DNA of 33,061 bases, from positions 1 through 33,061 of the forward strand of contig CALKCC010000138.1 in assembly GCA_938082855.1 (NCBI GenBank). Direction: 5' to 3'. Below, in pieces: positions 17,366 to 26,814 of this stretch. Numbering within the stretch: the first letter of the stretch is position 1; each line of letters begins with the position of its first letter. The translations under genes and the position numbers were made by a program. A model generated the notes under the pieces. That model was given only the letters and a program-made list of their open reading frames with translations. It was not told the origin of the DNA and searched no databases. The DNA is from an uncultured Pirellulaceae bacterium. Lineage in GTDB: Bacteria > Planctomycetota > Planctomycetia > Pirellulales > Pirellulaceae.

Positions 17366-19150
17366 CTAATTCGGTTTGGTTGACCGAGCGTCGAACTGCA
17401 GTGCACTTAGTTTGACCGCGTGCGAAAGTTGTACCTTACCAGTTAGATCCACGATCCCAACTCGGATGACAGGATCTTCTTGATTCCAATCGATATCGAT
17501 CGTTCCAAAATTCTCTTTGTGGAACGTCTTTTCCAGAAAACGATGAGGATTGTCTGTCGGCGTTCCGCGCGAGTGGAGTTGATTGATGCTACTAGATGTA
17601 AAGTCGTATAGAGGATAGGCAAGGTCGTCTGTGATTCGCGAGAACTCAGACCAATGTCGATCTCCAGAAACAATCATTACTCCCGATGCCTTTGTCTTTG
17701 TCAGCAAATCCAGGAACCTCTGTTTTTCCTGAGGCAGGTTTGCCCAGGTTTCTTGTCCAGCAGCGGTGGGGGCGAATTGAATGCTAGAGACAACAATCCT
17801 GATTTCTGCCGGCTGTTGCAATTGCTCCTCCAGCCATTGCCATTGTGCCGATCCCAACATGGTTAGGTCCGGATTATTGTCGGGATAATAGGGTCCACCG
17901 ACCCGCCGGGGGCCTGTTTTGAGGTCGGAACGGAAGAATCTTGTGTCGAGTAGAATCACCTGCACACGTTTTCCTTTTGGGCCAAAGACGTGAGCATCAT
18001 AGACACCGGGCCGTGCGCGACGTGGAGAGTCCGGTACATCGTTCCAGAACTCTGAAAACACTTGTTGAGACGCTTCACGCTTAACAAATCCGGCGCCTCC
18101 ATCATTCAATCCATAATCGTGATCATCCCAGGTGGCCATGATCACTGAGCGTTCCCTCAATTTCTTAAATCCGTTCTTTTCTCCTAAGACCTTGTATTTG
18201 GCTTTGAGAACTGACATGTCTTCTGAATCACCATAAATGTTATCTCCCATAAAAAGAAACAACTCAGACTGGTAATCCAAGATATTGGAGAACAGAGGGG
18301 CAGGATTTTGCTGTTTAACGCATGAACCAAATCCGATTCGTGTTATCGGCTGCTGCAACTGACTCGAAACGAGTTTCTGCGTTCGGCGTTTGGTGATCCA
18401 ACCCGAACATCCTTCGTCGGCATTACAACTGCCCCCCGCGGTTAACAAACCTCCGCCCGGAGCCTGTGCAATTCCATAACCGCAGTCGAATTGATAACGC
18501 CCCAGTAATTCAAAGTCGGTAGATGCTTTGAGTAGAGAGCTTCCATAACAACCAAACCACCAGACACCATCGGCAAAAGCCGCTGTCTGGATACCTAGGC
18601 GAGTCCAACCACTCTTGAGCACATGTCGTTTCTGAAATCGGAAGGAATCGTCGTATTCATATAAGTAGTTCTCTGTGATTCCCTCTGGTAATCCACCCAC
18701 AACAATGAACTTGCCTTGATGATGAGCGATACCGCCGGCACCATGTTTAACTTGGGGAACTTTATGCCGAGCCTCGAGCTGCAGCGTGTCGGCATGATAG
18801 ACCAGAATCTCATTGTCCGCGTTGCCTAAGGGATTATTGAATTGCCCGTAGTTCACCGCGACAAACAATTGCCCTTCTACATAACATAGGTCTCCATGGT
18901 GATTCGCAACGTCTACTTTTTTTAATAGCTTGCCTTGAGAATCTGTTTTGACGAGCGTCGTTGTGTAGGACCAATACAGATTTCCCGCTGGATCCTGACA
19001 AACACCTTGTAGATGATGCCGATACACTCCTTCGCATTGAATGGATTCCGCGGCCTTGCCAGAGTCGACTAAACTCAGCAGGCATACGAAACTCCAACCA
19101 ATTACATTCACCTTTAGAATGTTTGCTTTTCCTGTCCGACTCATGAGCAT
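17366..19150 (-). CDS. Exported propeller-PhoD fusion phosphatase
   Basis: This 594-residue protein has a signal peptide (hydrophobic segment VIGWSFVCLLSLV, Ala-rich cleavage site), a beta-repeat N-terminal half (about 40-260; repeated Y/F-rich strand units ending in GGG LLTAGG), and a PhoD-like metallophosphatase half (about 270-580). Metal-binding blocks of the latter are GFGSCVKQ, FMGDNIYGDS (about 301-309), WDDHDYGLND (341-350) and SGDRHWSEFSRI. PhoD-like enzymes hydrolyse phosphodiesters and alkyl phosphates outside the cytoplasm, usually with calcium or iron. The N-terminal domain is not usual for PhoD, so it may select the substrate or bind the surface. The ATG at 19150 (GGAAAG nine bases upstream) is preferred over 19144 and over the far upstream 19213 codon. 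It is first gene of the operon ending at 12323. The divergent EamA gene starts 62 bp away, so the promoters face each other. Confidence 0.85.
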   Translation of the reverse strand: MLMSRTGKANILKVNVIGWSFVCLLSLVDSGKAAESIQCEGVYRHHLQGVCQDPAGNLYWSYTTTLVKTDSQGKLLKKVDVANHHGDLCYVEGQLFVAVNYGQFNNPLGNADNEILVYHADTLQLEARHKVPQVKHGAGGIAHHQGKFIVVGGLPEGITENYLYEYDDSFRFQKRHVLKSGWTRLGIQTAAFADGVWWFGCYGSSLLKASTDFELLGRYQFDCGYGIAQAPGGGLLTAGGSCNADEGCSGWITKRRTQKLVSSQLQQPITRIGFGSCVKQQNPAPLFSNILDYQSELFLFMGDNIYGDSEDMSVLKAKYKVLGEKNGFKKLRERSVIMATWDDHDYGLNDGGAGFVKREASQQVFSEFWNDVPDSPRRARPGVYDAHVFGPKGKRVQVILLDTRFFRSDLKTGPRRVGGPYYPDNNPDLTMLGSAQWQWLEEQLQQPAEIRIVVSSIQFAPTAAGQETWANLPQEKQRFLDLLTKTKASGVMIVSGDRHWSEFSRITDDLAYPLYDFTSSSINQLHSRGTPTDNPHRFLEKTFHKENFGTIDIDWNQEDPVIRVGIVDLTGKVQLSHAVKLSALQFDARSTKPN

Positions 19151-19212
19151 AAGGTGTGGCTTTCCATTACAGGGTGGTTTACGATGCACGTTTCCGATTA
19201 CGACTCGATGCA

Positions 19213-20190
19213 ATGAACGACAACGGTAAGTTTACCCCAGTTGAACCCACCACCCAAGACTCCAGCAACCCTGCTCTCAATTTCACGGCAGTCGCTTTAG
19301 TCGTACTTACCGCTGCCTGCTGGGGTGGTAATCCCGTTGCTGCAAAATACAGTCTCTTCTCCCCAGATACGAATCTGGGGCTACCACCGCTAACCGTGAG
19401 TGGATTACGCTTTGCGATGGCGACTGTCTTTATGGTCGTTTGGTGTCTCGTTTCACGTTCGCCAATCAAACTAACACGTAAGCAGATTCTGCCTTGCTTC
19501 CTTGCCGGCACCTTACTCTTTGCTCAAATTGCCACTTTCACCATCGGAGTCCATCTCTCCAATTCGACCCACACCACGATTCTTATCAATACATTCATCA
19601 TCTGGGTGCTGGTATTCGAACACTTCTTCACCGGCAATCATCGCATTACCCAAATACAGCTATTCGGATGCTTGCTTGCAGGAGCAAGTGCGATCGTCAC
19701 CTTGGTTATCAAATCGAATGCTACTGAATCCATTTCCTCAGCGGATCAAGCCAGCATGCTGGGTGATTTCATTACCATCGTGAGTGCTCTAATCCTGGCC
19801 ATCAAGATTCTGTTTATCAAATCCAGTCTTAAACTAGTTCCATCCGGGACCATTATTCTCTGGCATGACCTGATCGGCGTCCTGTGGTTTATCCCAGTTG
19901 CCTTGCTTTTTGAGCGTTCTCAGATTTCTCTGGAATACGTTGATGGTTCCGTGATAGGCGGCCTGGCATATCAGGGAATCATCGTGGGTGGAATGTGCTT
20001 TGCGATTCAAACCACACTGTTACAGAAATACTCCGCCACTCGGATTTCTGTCTTCAGCTTTTTAACTCCTCTGTTTGGTATTTCTGCGGCTGCCATATTC
20101 CGAGAAGACCCACTTTCTCCCTGGCTGTTCGTTTCGCTGATCTTAGTGGCTAGCGGAATCTATTTGGTAAACCGGCAGCAATCTCACTAA
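19213..20190 (+). CDS. EamA/DMT superfamily permease
   Basis: This 325-residue protein has ten hydrophobic segments in the two-repeat EamA arrangement: CWGGNPVAAKYSL in helix 1 is the typical start, and VFSFLTPLFGISAAAIF lies in the ninth helix of the second repeat. Family members export or import amino acids and other small metabolites; the substrate here is unknown. The ATG at 19213 is used since the upstream GTG at 19156 would add a non-membrane leader with no clear reason. The N-terminal 25 residues are hydrophilic. The next gene, a D-amino-acid-type PLP enzyme, begins 41 bp after its stop on the same strand, so the pair may handle a D-amino acid or its product. Confidence 0.88.
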   Translation: MNDNGKFTPVEPTTQDSSNPALNFTAVALVVLTAACWGGNPVAAKYSLFSPDTNLGLPPLTVSGLRFAMATVFMVVWCLVSRSPIKLTRKQILPCFLAGTLLFAQIATFTIGVHLSNSTHTTILINTFIIWVLVFEHFFTGNHRITQIQLFGCLLAGASAIVTLVIKSNATESISSADQASMLGDFITIVSALILAIKILFIKSSLKLVPSGTIILWHDLIGVLWFIPVALLFERSQISLEYVDGSVIGGLAYQGIIVGGMCFAIQTTLLQKYSATRISVFSFLTPLFGISAAAIFREDPLSPWLFVSLILVASGIYLVNRQQSH

Positions 20191-20231
20191 AATGCACTTA
20201 GTTCAAACGTCTTAGCACCTGAGAATGACAA

Positions 20232-21350
20232 ATGACCGACTGCACTTTCAAAATCCAAGATACGTCCTCCATCGTTTCACCCGGCCTCGTGGTATTTCGT
20301 GATGTCATGGACGCCAATCTAAAAGAGATGCTACGCGAAGCCGGAGACATCTCCCGATTACGCCCGCACTGCAAAACACATAAGATGGCAGCGGTTACAA
20401 AAATTCAACTGGAATTGGGAATCACTAAGCATAAATGTGCTACTTTTGCCGAAGCGGAGATGTTAGCGTCTGCCGGCGTGAAGGATATCCTACTTGGTTA
20501 CAATCTTGTTGGCCCTAATATTCAACGCGCAGTCGAATTCGTTCAACAATATAACGACGTTCGATTCATAGCCACCGCAGATCATGAGTCACCGGTTCGA
20601 TCATTATCAGCAGCGATGCAAGCCAGTGGACAATCGATTGAATTACTGATCGATCTGGACTCGGGTCAACATCGCACAGGCATTGCTCCCGGAGACGCAG
20701 CCCACCAACTCTATCGTTTGTTTGAAGAACTTCCGGGAATCATACCCGGTGGAATCCACTTATATGATGGTCAAAATCATCAGACTGAATTAGAGGAACG
20801 ACGTCAGGCAGTCATGACGTGCTGGCAACTGGCATCAGATTTCAGAGACTCGCTTGAAGCAGACGGACTGAGCGTACCACGCATTGTCGCTGGTGGGACA
20901 GGAAGTTTTCCAGTCTATGCTTCGATTTCAGATCCCGCCTTGGAATTAAGTCCAGGGACAAACACTTTTTTCGATAACAACTATGGCCTGATGTTTCCTG
21001 ACCTTCAGTACACACCAGCAGCCAGAATTTTGACGCGAGTGATTAGTCGTCCCACAGAAGATACGCTCACCGTTGACCTTGGGTACAAAGCATGTGCCTC
21101 GGACCCTGACGTGAAAAAGCGTGTCGTATTTCCTGACTTACCAGATGCAGATCCGATTCTGCAAAATGAAGAGCATCTTGTCCTCAGGACACAGCATGCG
21201 GGAGATTACATTCCTGGCGACGAGTTGCTCGCCGTCCCAGGTCATATTTGTCCAACCAGCGCACTTCACAAGTCCGCTTATGTCGTGGAAAACGAAGAAG
21301 TTACCGATAACTGGGTCGTTTCAAGTCGAGATCGCTGGCTGACCATTTAG
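20232..21350 (+). CDS. D-threonine aldolase / D-serine dehydratase-like PLP enzyme (fold type III)
   Basis: This 372-residue enzyme is of the alanine-racemase-fold group that includes D-threonine aldolase and DSD1-like D-serine dehydratase. It has the PLP site RPHCKTHK (K48 is the likely Schiff-base lysine), glycine-rich phosphate-binding block AGGTGSFP, TVDLGYKA, and the C-terminal metal motif HICPT (H338 and C340), typical of the metal-dependent members. The reaction would be cleavage of a D-3-hydroxy amino acid to glycine and an aldehyde, or dehydration of D-serine; sequence alone does not decide between them. It lies 41 bp behind a permease. Its stop is only 7 bp from the stop of the convergent giant ATPase gene. 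Confidence 0.85.
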   Translation: MTDCTFKIQDTSSIVSPGLVVFRDVMDANLKEMLREAGDISRLRPHCKTHKMAAVTKIQLELGITKHKCATFAEAEMLASAGVKDILLGYNLVGPNIQRAVEFVQQYNDVRFIATADHESPVRSLSAAMQASGQSIELLIDLDSGQHRTGIAPGDAAHQLYRLFEELPGIIPGGIHLYDGQNHQTELEERRQAVMTCWQLASDFRDSLEADGLSVPRIVAGGTGSFPVYASISDPALELSPGTNTFFDNNYGLMFPDLQYTPAARILTRVISRPTEDTLTVDLGYKACASDPDVKKRVVFPDLPDADPILQNEEHLVLRTQHAGDYIPGDELLAVPGHICPTSALHKSAYVVENEEVTDNWVVSSRDRWLTI

Positions 21351-21357
21351 TCACGAA

Positions 21358-24300
21358 CTAATCTTCAGGATTGAGATCTTCTTTATCGTCTTTCAGAGCA
21401 CTTATTAACGAATCGTACGATTCCAGACATTGAGTGACCGATTGGCTCAGTTTCTCAACGGACTGTGTGCTTGCCACCTGCGATTCCATCATCGGCCGCA
21501 TCCACTCGTTCATAACCTGAAACTGATTTTCCAGTACGGTCAGAATGGATTTGGGCACCTTGTGCATAACGGCGACACGCTGAACCCCTTTGGATTCATC
21601 GACAGTAATCGCTCCGGTCGTATAAGCCCGCAGCTCTTCAGCCAAACTCATAAGTGCATCTGCCGTTTCACCGCCCGCTGTAGGCTCTGCGGAAGCAGTA
21701 GCTTCCTGAGTGGCTTCAGGCTGAATAGTCGCCAGACTCTTTACGCCATCACTAATGGTGTCGCGAATCTCTTCCAGTCCATCACTGAAGCCCTGCATTT
21801 GTAGAACGACTTGACCAAATTGATCGTCGGATCCCACACCTTTGAGCTTCATATTCTTTACGAAGGCTTTTTTGATGTCGTCCCAGCGAGCTTGCTGTTC
21901 GTCATCAATCCAGCCACACATTTCGTACAGTTTCAACAAGTTCGCTTCGGCATCACTAGTTAGCGTCTGGGCGTCATTTTCATAACTGCCCTTGATCAAA
22001 GTCTCCAGTTCATCATCGTTCATGATCGGAAGTACTTTTTCAGCGATACGATTCATATTTCGATAAGAACCCTGCAGTTTGAATGGAGGTTCCGTTCGAT
22101 ATTCATCAGCCTGAGCAGCAGAGTTGATGTATTCACGATTAACCATGAGTACAACATCCCGGACTCGCATCAGCTTCTTCATCGTATTGACCATCTCGCT
22201 GACTTCTTCCATCGAGTAATTCGCTTCGAATTCGACGCCCTCCTGAGAGCCCGTTTCGGCAATACGAATCACGCTGTAGACATCCTGTTGACTACGGCTG
22301 GCTAGTTTATTGAGTACAGGATTGGAAGTCAGACAGTTTTCGAGATAACTCATCTCAAACGCGTCTTTGGTGTCACCAATGATCTCACCGAGATTGTAAA
22401 TATCGGCACGGTTTGCCAGCATGTCCGGAATCTGGAATTTGTCTCCACTTTCCGTATATGGGTTCCCAGCCATAATCACACACACTTTACGTCCGCGTAG
22501 ATCATATGTCTTGGTTTGGCCTTTATAGACCCCTTCGATTTTTCGCTGAGCATCACAAAGCGAGATGAACTTTTGTAGAAACTCAGGATTACAGTGCTGA
22601 ATGTCATCCAAATAGATCATCACATTGTCACCCATTTCGAGTGACAGGTTGAGTTTTTCAACTTCTTCCCGAGCTCCGGCATTTGGAGCTTCTTCCGGAT
22701 CCAATGAAGTCACTGCGTGACCAATAGCCGGACCATTGATCTTCATGAAGATAATCCCCAGACGATTGGCGATGTATTCCATCAACGTCGTCTTCCCATA
22801 CCCAGGAGGAGAGATCAGTAAGAGCAAGCCCATCAAGTCAGTACGTTTCTGGTCACCAACCACTCCGATTTGCTTGGCTAGATTATCACCCACCAGTGGC
22901 AGGTACACTTCGTCGATGAGGCGGCTTCGTACAAATGAAGTGAGAACACGTGGGCGGTATTCATCGAGACGCAGATCATCCCTGGCCTGATCGATAACTT
23001 CCTTCTTCACCTCAATGTAGTCACGATACTTCGGCACGACGACGCGTTCGAATCGTTCCATCTTGGTGATGAAGTCGTTGTAGTTGAAGGGATATGTTTT
23101 ATCTTCAATGACGCCATGATTACCAATCATGTCATTGATAACTCGTTCAACTGTACCGTCGACGACTTTCTTTTTATTCACTGCCCCTTTCATGAGCATA
23201 ACGGCGAGTTCATCGACATAGTCATCCGCCGTTGCATCCTGAGATGTTTCACGCAGAAAGGCTTCGAGCCAGTCACGTAATAGGATGAATCGTTCCAGTG
23301 GGCTCTTTGCTAACTTAGTCACACTGGACTTAAATTTATCCACGAAGCTGTTTTGCTTTAGATGTCGTTCAAAGGCTTCATATAATTCTGCCGCCTTACG
23401 ACTAATCACAAACTGATTACTTACCGTTAATTCTTCGAAGAGATAATTTGCAGCCTGACTAACATAATCCTCTGAGATAACTCCGGTTTGCTGAGCAAAC
23501 TCTGCAAGCAACGGCTCAATCACCGCAACATACTGTTGTTGTTCAGCACTACTTGGGAACAACTGCGAAATAGTCCCCACTCCGCTCAATCGGGATTGAA
23601 GCAACGCCTTTTGAGCTGTATCTCCAAAGTGCTGCCAGTACAGTCTGGCTAATGCGCGGGACTTGGTATGGTACCGCAACAACCCAATGGATAATTCCAT
23701 CTCAGCCAGAGTCTTCACAATCTTGGCAGCATCGAGATCATGGACCCCTTTTGCGTAGGCTTCGGTGTATCGTGGCCCCATAAACTTCTGAAGTTCGGTG
23801 ACACGTTGTTCATCGTCAAGCGTTGAAAATGCTTCCAAAGACATTTCAGTATTGGCATGCAATTCTTCAAACATCTTATAGGCCAGGTATTCACCTCGAT
23901 ACACTTCCATGTTTTCCGAAATGACTTCCTGTTGCCAGACATCTCGCGTTGCCAATAGGCGTTCATCTGTAATCTGTTCAAAGAAGTCCGTACCCGTGAG
24001 GTGATAGAACATTTCCCCGTCACGTAGCACAGAAGTTAAATCGAGTGATTGGATGTTCACTGAGAAATTGTGATTACCAAACTTGATGACATTTTCGCCA
24101 TCGACGTACAAATCCTGGCGATCCTTCAACTGACGTACGGCATCTTCCCGTACCGTTTTCATACGACTTTGGATATCATCTACTTTGACACTGTCATCTA
24201 GTTCTTTCAGTTGATCGACTAGGTCACGAATTTTCTCGATCATCAAGTCAGAAGCAAAATACGCATTAATCTCGTTTACCGATTCGAGACTGTCTACTCG

Positions 24301-26658
24301 TGACTTCACCCCTTTGAGAATACGGTCAGCTGCATTCATTAATGCATTGGCTCGCTTGTTACGTTCTTCAACAAGCCCTACTTTTCTCGTTTCAAAGGCG
24401 TTGTATATTTCCTCTCGCTTGTCCGTCAATTGAACAACGAATTCATCAAACTCCGCAAATCGACCTTCCAGCTCTTCTAACTGGATCATCATCTTCGTGA
24501 GGAATTCTTCACACTTCAGTGGAGAGTCACAGATGTCGAGGTAGTTCACAACGGCCTGGTTGAGCAACTTCATCTGCGAATTGAATTCAGCCACCCCTTC
24601 TACACTCATCAGGTCTTTAACCTTACCTTTGAGTGAGGCTCGGGCAGTATTCACTTTGCCAAAGATAGCCGAGATATTCTCGATGATCCGTGTACGCTGA
24701 GTTGCATCTTCGATATCTAGATTGCTGACAATATCGATCAGCATTTCGAGTTCGGTAGCACTTGCGGAAATCTCTTCTTCCAGTGCTTTCGCATCGGTCA
24801 CCTTGGCTAAATCCGGAATCGACTCAGCCTGACCATCCACGCGTTTGGCATACGGTGCTAAAGCATCATCACGCAGAAGGAATTCAACGCAGCGTTGACT
24901 CAGACGCTCATTACTTTCAGCCACCTGTTCTTCGAGTTGATCAATCAACTCACCGTCGTTGTAACGCAACTCACGTAGCGAAATGATCTCACCACGAACG
25001 GCTCGTAGCTCTGCCAATGCCTGGACAAATTCATCGATATTTTCGAATCGACTGTTCTGTACAACTCGCAGAATCTCTGTCACTCGCTCTTCAGCACGAC
25101 GTGACTGTTCCAACGTATTTTGCTTAACGCGAACTACCTTTTCGAATTCGTCGATCGCAGATTCTGCGGCCTGTCGAATTTCCAAAAGCGGCTCAGAGAC
25201 CTTGAAACACTCTTCATTGGTGGACCAAAAATAAGCGTCCACCACATCGCCCGCAGCCTTGGACAAATCGTTGTAAAGGCCGGAGTAGCTATCGTCCTTT
25301 TCGATTAACGAGATAACTTCGTAACATTCGGCCATCCCGCGAACCAGATCCTTGTTTCCAATTTTATAAAGGAAGGAATCTGTATTCGTCTCAGGTACAT
25401 AATCGTCTGAAACATACGGTGTTTGCCAGATCTGCAAAGCGTGATGTTTTTGAGGTTCTTCCTGAGTACGGAAGCAAACCATTTCCCCGGCATGGAAGAA
25501 AGATGTTCCGTTACAGATAACAGGAGTATCAACCTGTTGTTGGATTAAGTTGTATCTCAAAAGGACATAGGTACCGGTATCTTCACAGTAGAAGATATAA
25601 AGGTAGTCTTCACCGTTAGGAGCATCCATACGGCGATCAAACTTCATGTGCTGGAGTTCGGTGTCAAAGACCTTGAACTCGCCTGTGGCCAAAGCATAGC
25701 CATTGGCAAAGATCACTCCGTGATCATCGGGAAGCAGCACACAGGATTCTTCAATGGAATCACAACGCCAAACCCGTTTAATTTTGTCGTTGTAGATAAA
25801 GTAGCGGTAATTCTCTTCCTGGTAGGGGCGGATTTTAACCAGGATCAAACTTCCGTTAACCGCGTATAGAACTTCAGAGTCATCTAGTGTCTGATCAACA
25901 TTCTCAACAGGTTCCGAATAAATCCCTTCCCCTGTTTCTGTGTTATTCTCAATTTTGATGGTCAGGTCGCCACCGGTCGATTCGACAAACAATCGGTCGT
26001 CGATACTGATATGTGGGTGTCGGCCTTCTTCAAACTGATCGCGAGTCGCTCGTCGCCAGGGGAAATCATGCTGGGAAGGAAACTTCACTTCGTGGTCACT
26101 ACGGTTATCCACGTAAGTGAGTTTATCGCCTTCGATCTTCCATTTCAGACTCTTATAGTCGTTGGCGCCTTTACCGACTCGGAAAGTCATGTACAGGAAA
26201 GGACCAATGACAAAGAACTTGGCAAATTCAGAGTCTTTGTAGTATTTGTAGATTTCCTGAAAGTCACGCTCAAACTGAGGATCACTTAAAAGCGTGGACT
26301 CTTCAACATGAAAGGAACCGTCGCGGAAGGTGTAAACCGCGAAGACGTCAGCGGGGTGCGTGGTTTGACGCAAACCAAAGTGGATGTTGTAGCCAAAAAT
26401 GAATTGCTCACCGATGGCAATCATATCGCGAGCGACACAATTGTGTTCAGTGGTTACACGCTCAGTTCCTAAAAGCGTGGTTTCAATTGCTCCAAAGACA
26501 TCCTTCCGCGCTCCGTTCAGGCTGGTAAGCCGATCTCGTAACTCGCCGGCGAAGCTCTTGAGTCGGTTTCGTATGATTTCATACGTACCGCTCTCCAGCT
26601 GTGGCGAATTCTCCTCGGGAGTCTGCGTGTTGTCTGGCTGCTGTTCTTCTTGAGCCAT
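21358..26658 (-). CDS. Giant AAA+ ATPase with beta-rich N-terminus and long coiled coil
   Basis: This 1766-residue protein is of the type that databases label 'DNA repair ATPase', a legacy name; I see no DNA-binding motif. Order: a beta-rich domain (about 60-450, repeating short strand units with DDR, GEF and YRYF motifs, possibly propeller-like), a Glu/Leu-rich coiled coil (about 480-880), a helical middle (about 900-1250), and an AAA+ core. Walker A is PPGYGKTT (1284-1291), Walker B is YLDDIQH with D1351-D1352 (the usual second residue Glu is Asp), sensor-1 is in VIMAGNP, and an arginine-finger-like ANRADIYNLGE follows. The last 200 residues hold acidic linkers and a short coiled coil. No membrane helix is seen, so it is cytosolic or membrane-peripheral. 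It is downstream of the flotillin gene, 156 bp away, likely in one transcript. Confidence 0.85.
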   Translation of the reverse strand: MAQEEQQPDNTQTPEENSPQLESGTYEIIRNRLKSFAGELRDRLTSLNGARKDVFGAIETTLLGTERVTTEHNCVARDMIAIGEQFIFGYNIHFGLRQTTHPADVFAVYTFRDGSFHVEESTLLSDPQFERDFQEIYKYYKDSEFAKFFVIGPFLYMTFRVGKGANDYKSLKWKIEGDKLTYVDNRSDHEVKFPSQHDFPWRRATRDQFEEGRHPHISIDDRLFVESTGGDLTIKIENNTETGEGIYSEPVENVDQTLDDSEVLYAVNGSLILVKIRPYQEENYRYFIYNDKIKRVWRCDSIEESCVLLPDDHGVIFANGYALATGEFKVFDTELQHMKFDRRMDAPNGEDYLYIFYCEDTGTYVLLRYNLIQQQVDTPVICNGTSFFHAGEMVCFRTQEEPQKHHALQIWQTPYVSDDYVPETNTDSFLYKIGNKDLVRGMAECYEVISLIEKDDSYSGLYNDLSKAAGDVVDAYFWSTNEECFKVSEPLLEIRQAAESAIDEFEKVVRVKQNTLEQSRRAEERVTEILRVVQNSRFENIDEFVQALAELRAVRGEIISLRELRYNDGELIDQLEEQVAESNERLSQRCVEFLLRDDALAPYAKRVDGQAESIPDLAKVTDAKALEEEISASATELEMLIDIVSNLDIEDATQRTRIIENISAIFGKVNTARASLKGKVKDLMSVEGVAEFNSQMKLLNQAVVNYLDICDSPLKCEEFLTKMMIQLEELEGRFAEFDEFVVQLTDKREEIYNAFETRKVGLVEERNKRANALMNAADRILKGVKSRVDSLESVNEINAYFASDLMIEKIRDLVDQLKELDDSVKVDDIQSRMKTVREDAVRQLKDRQDLYVDGENVIKFGNHNFSVNIQSLDLTSVLRDGEMFYHLTGTDFFEQITDERLLATRDVWQQEVISENMEVYRGEYLAYKMFEELHANTEMSLEAFSTLDDEQRVTELQKFMGPRYTEAYAKGVHDLDAAKIVKTLAEMELSIGLLRYHTKSRALARLYWQHFGDTAQKALLQSRLSGVGTISQLFPSSAEQQQYVAVIEPLLAEFAQQTGVISEDYVSQAANYLFEELTVSNQFVISRKAAELYEAFERHLKQNSFVDKFKSSVTKLAKSPLERFILLRDWLEAFLRETSQDATADDYVDELAVMLMKGAVNKKKVVDGTVERVINDMIGNHGVIEDKTYPFNYNDFITKMERFERVVVPKYRDYIEVKKEVIDQARDDLRLDEYRPRVLTSFVRSRLIDEVYLPLVGDNLAKQIGVVGDQKRTDLMGLLLLISPPGYGKTTLMEYIANRLGIIFMKINGPAIGHAVTSLDPEEAPNAGAREEVEKLNLSLEMGDNVMIYLDDIQHCNPEFLQKFISLCDAQRKIEGVYKGQTKTYDLRGRKVCVIMAGNPYTESGDKFQIPDMLANRADIYNLGEIIGDTKDAFEMSYLENCLTSNPVLNKLASRSQQDVYSVIRIAETGSQEGVEFEANYSMEEVSEMVNTMKKLMRVRDVVLMVNREYINSAAQADEYRTEPPFKLQGSYRNMNRIAEKVLPIMNDDELETLIKGSYENDAQTLTSDAEANLLKLYEMCGWIDDEQQARWDDIKKAFVKNMKLKGVGSDDQFGQVVLQMQGFSDGLEEIRDTISDGVKSLATIQPEATQEATASAEPTAGGETADALMSLAEELRAYTTGAITVDESKGVQRVAVMHKVPKSILTVLENQFQVMNEWMRPMMESQVASTQSVEKLSQSVTQCLESYDSLISALKDDKEDLNPED

Positions 26659-26718
26659 GGTACGAACTCTCTAATGATTATCCCAACAAGGAATAGTTAT
26701 CCGAAGTAAGTTTAGGGA

Positions 26719-26799
26719 GTACACCTGGGGAAAGGAGAGGCAGACCAACCTTCAGCATCCGAGAGTTGGAGGCTGGTCTGCCACATTCCGAAGGTGTAC
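26719..26799. repeat. Nested inverted repeats in the flotillin-ATPase spacer
   Basis: An outer 8-bp pair GTACACCT / AGGTGTAC (26719-26726 and 26792-26799) encloses a perfect 9-bp pair GGCAGACCA / TGGTCTGCC (26739-26747 and 26774-26782). The RNA would form a long stepped hairpin of about 80 nt between two genes transcribed right to left. There is no U-run, so it is unlikely to be a simple terminator. It may be an mRNA processing or stability element that lets the two genes be expressed at different levels. Confidence 0.7.
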
Positions 26800-26814
26800 T
26801 AACTAACTGATGCC

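Noticed and set aside
17335-17406. Upstream start of the PhyH gene
   Set aside because: Adds residues not in the family and overlaps the PhoD-like gene; ATG 17334 has an AGAGGA site.
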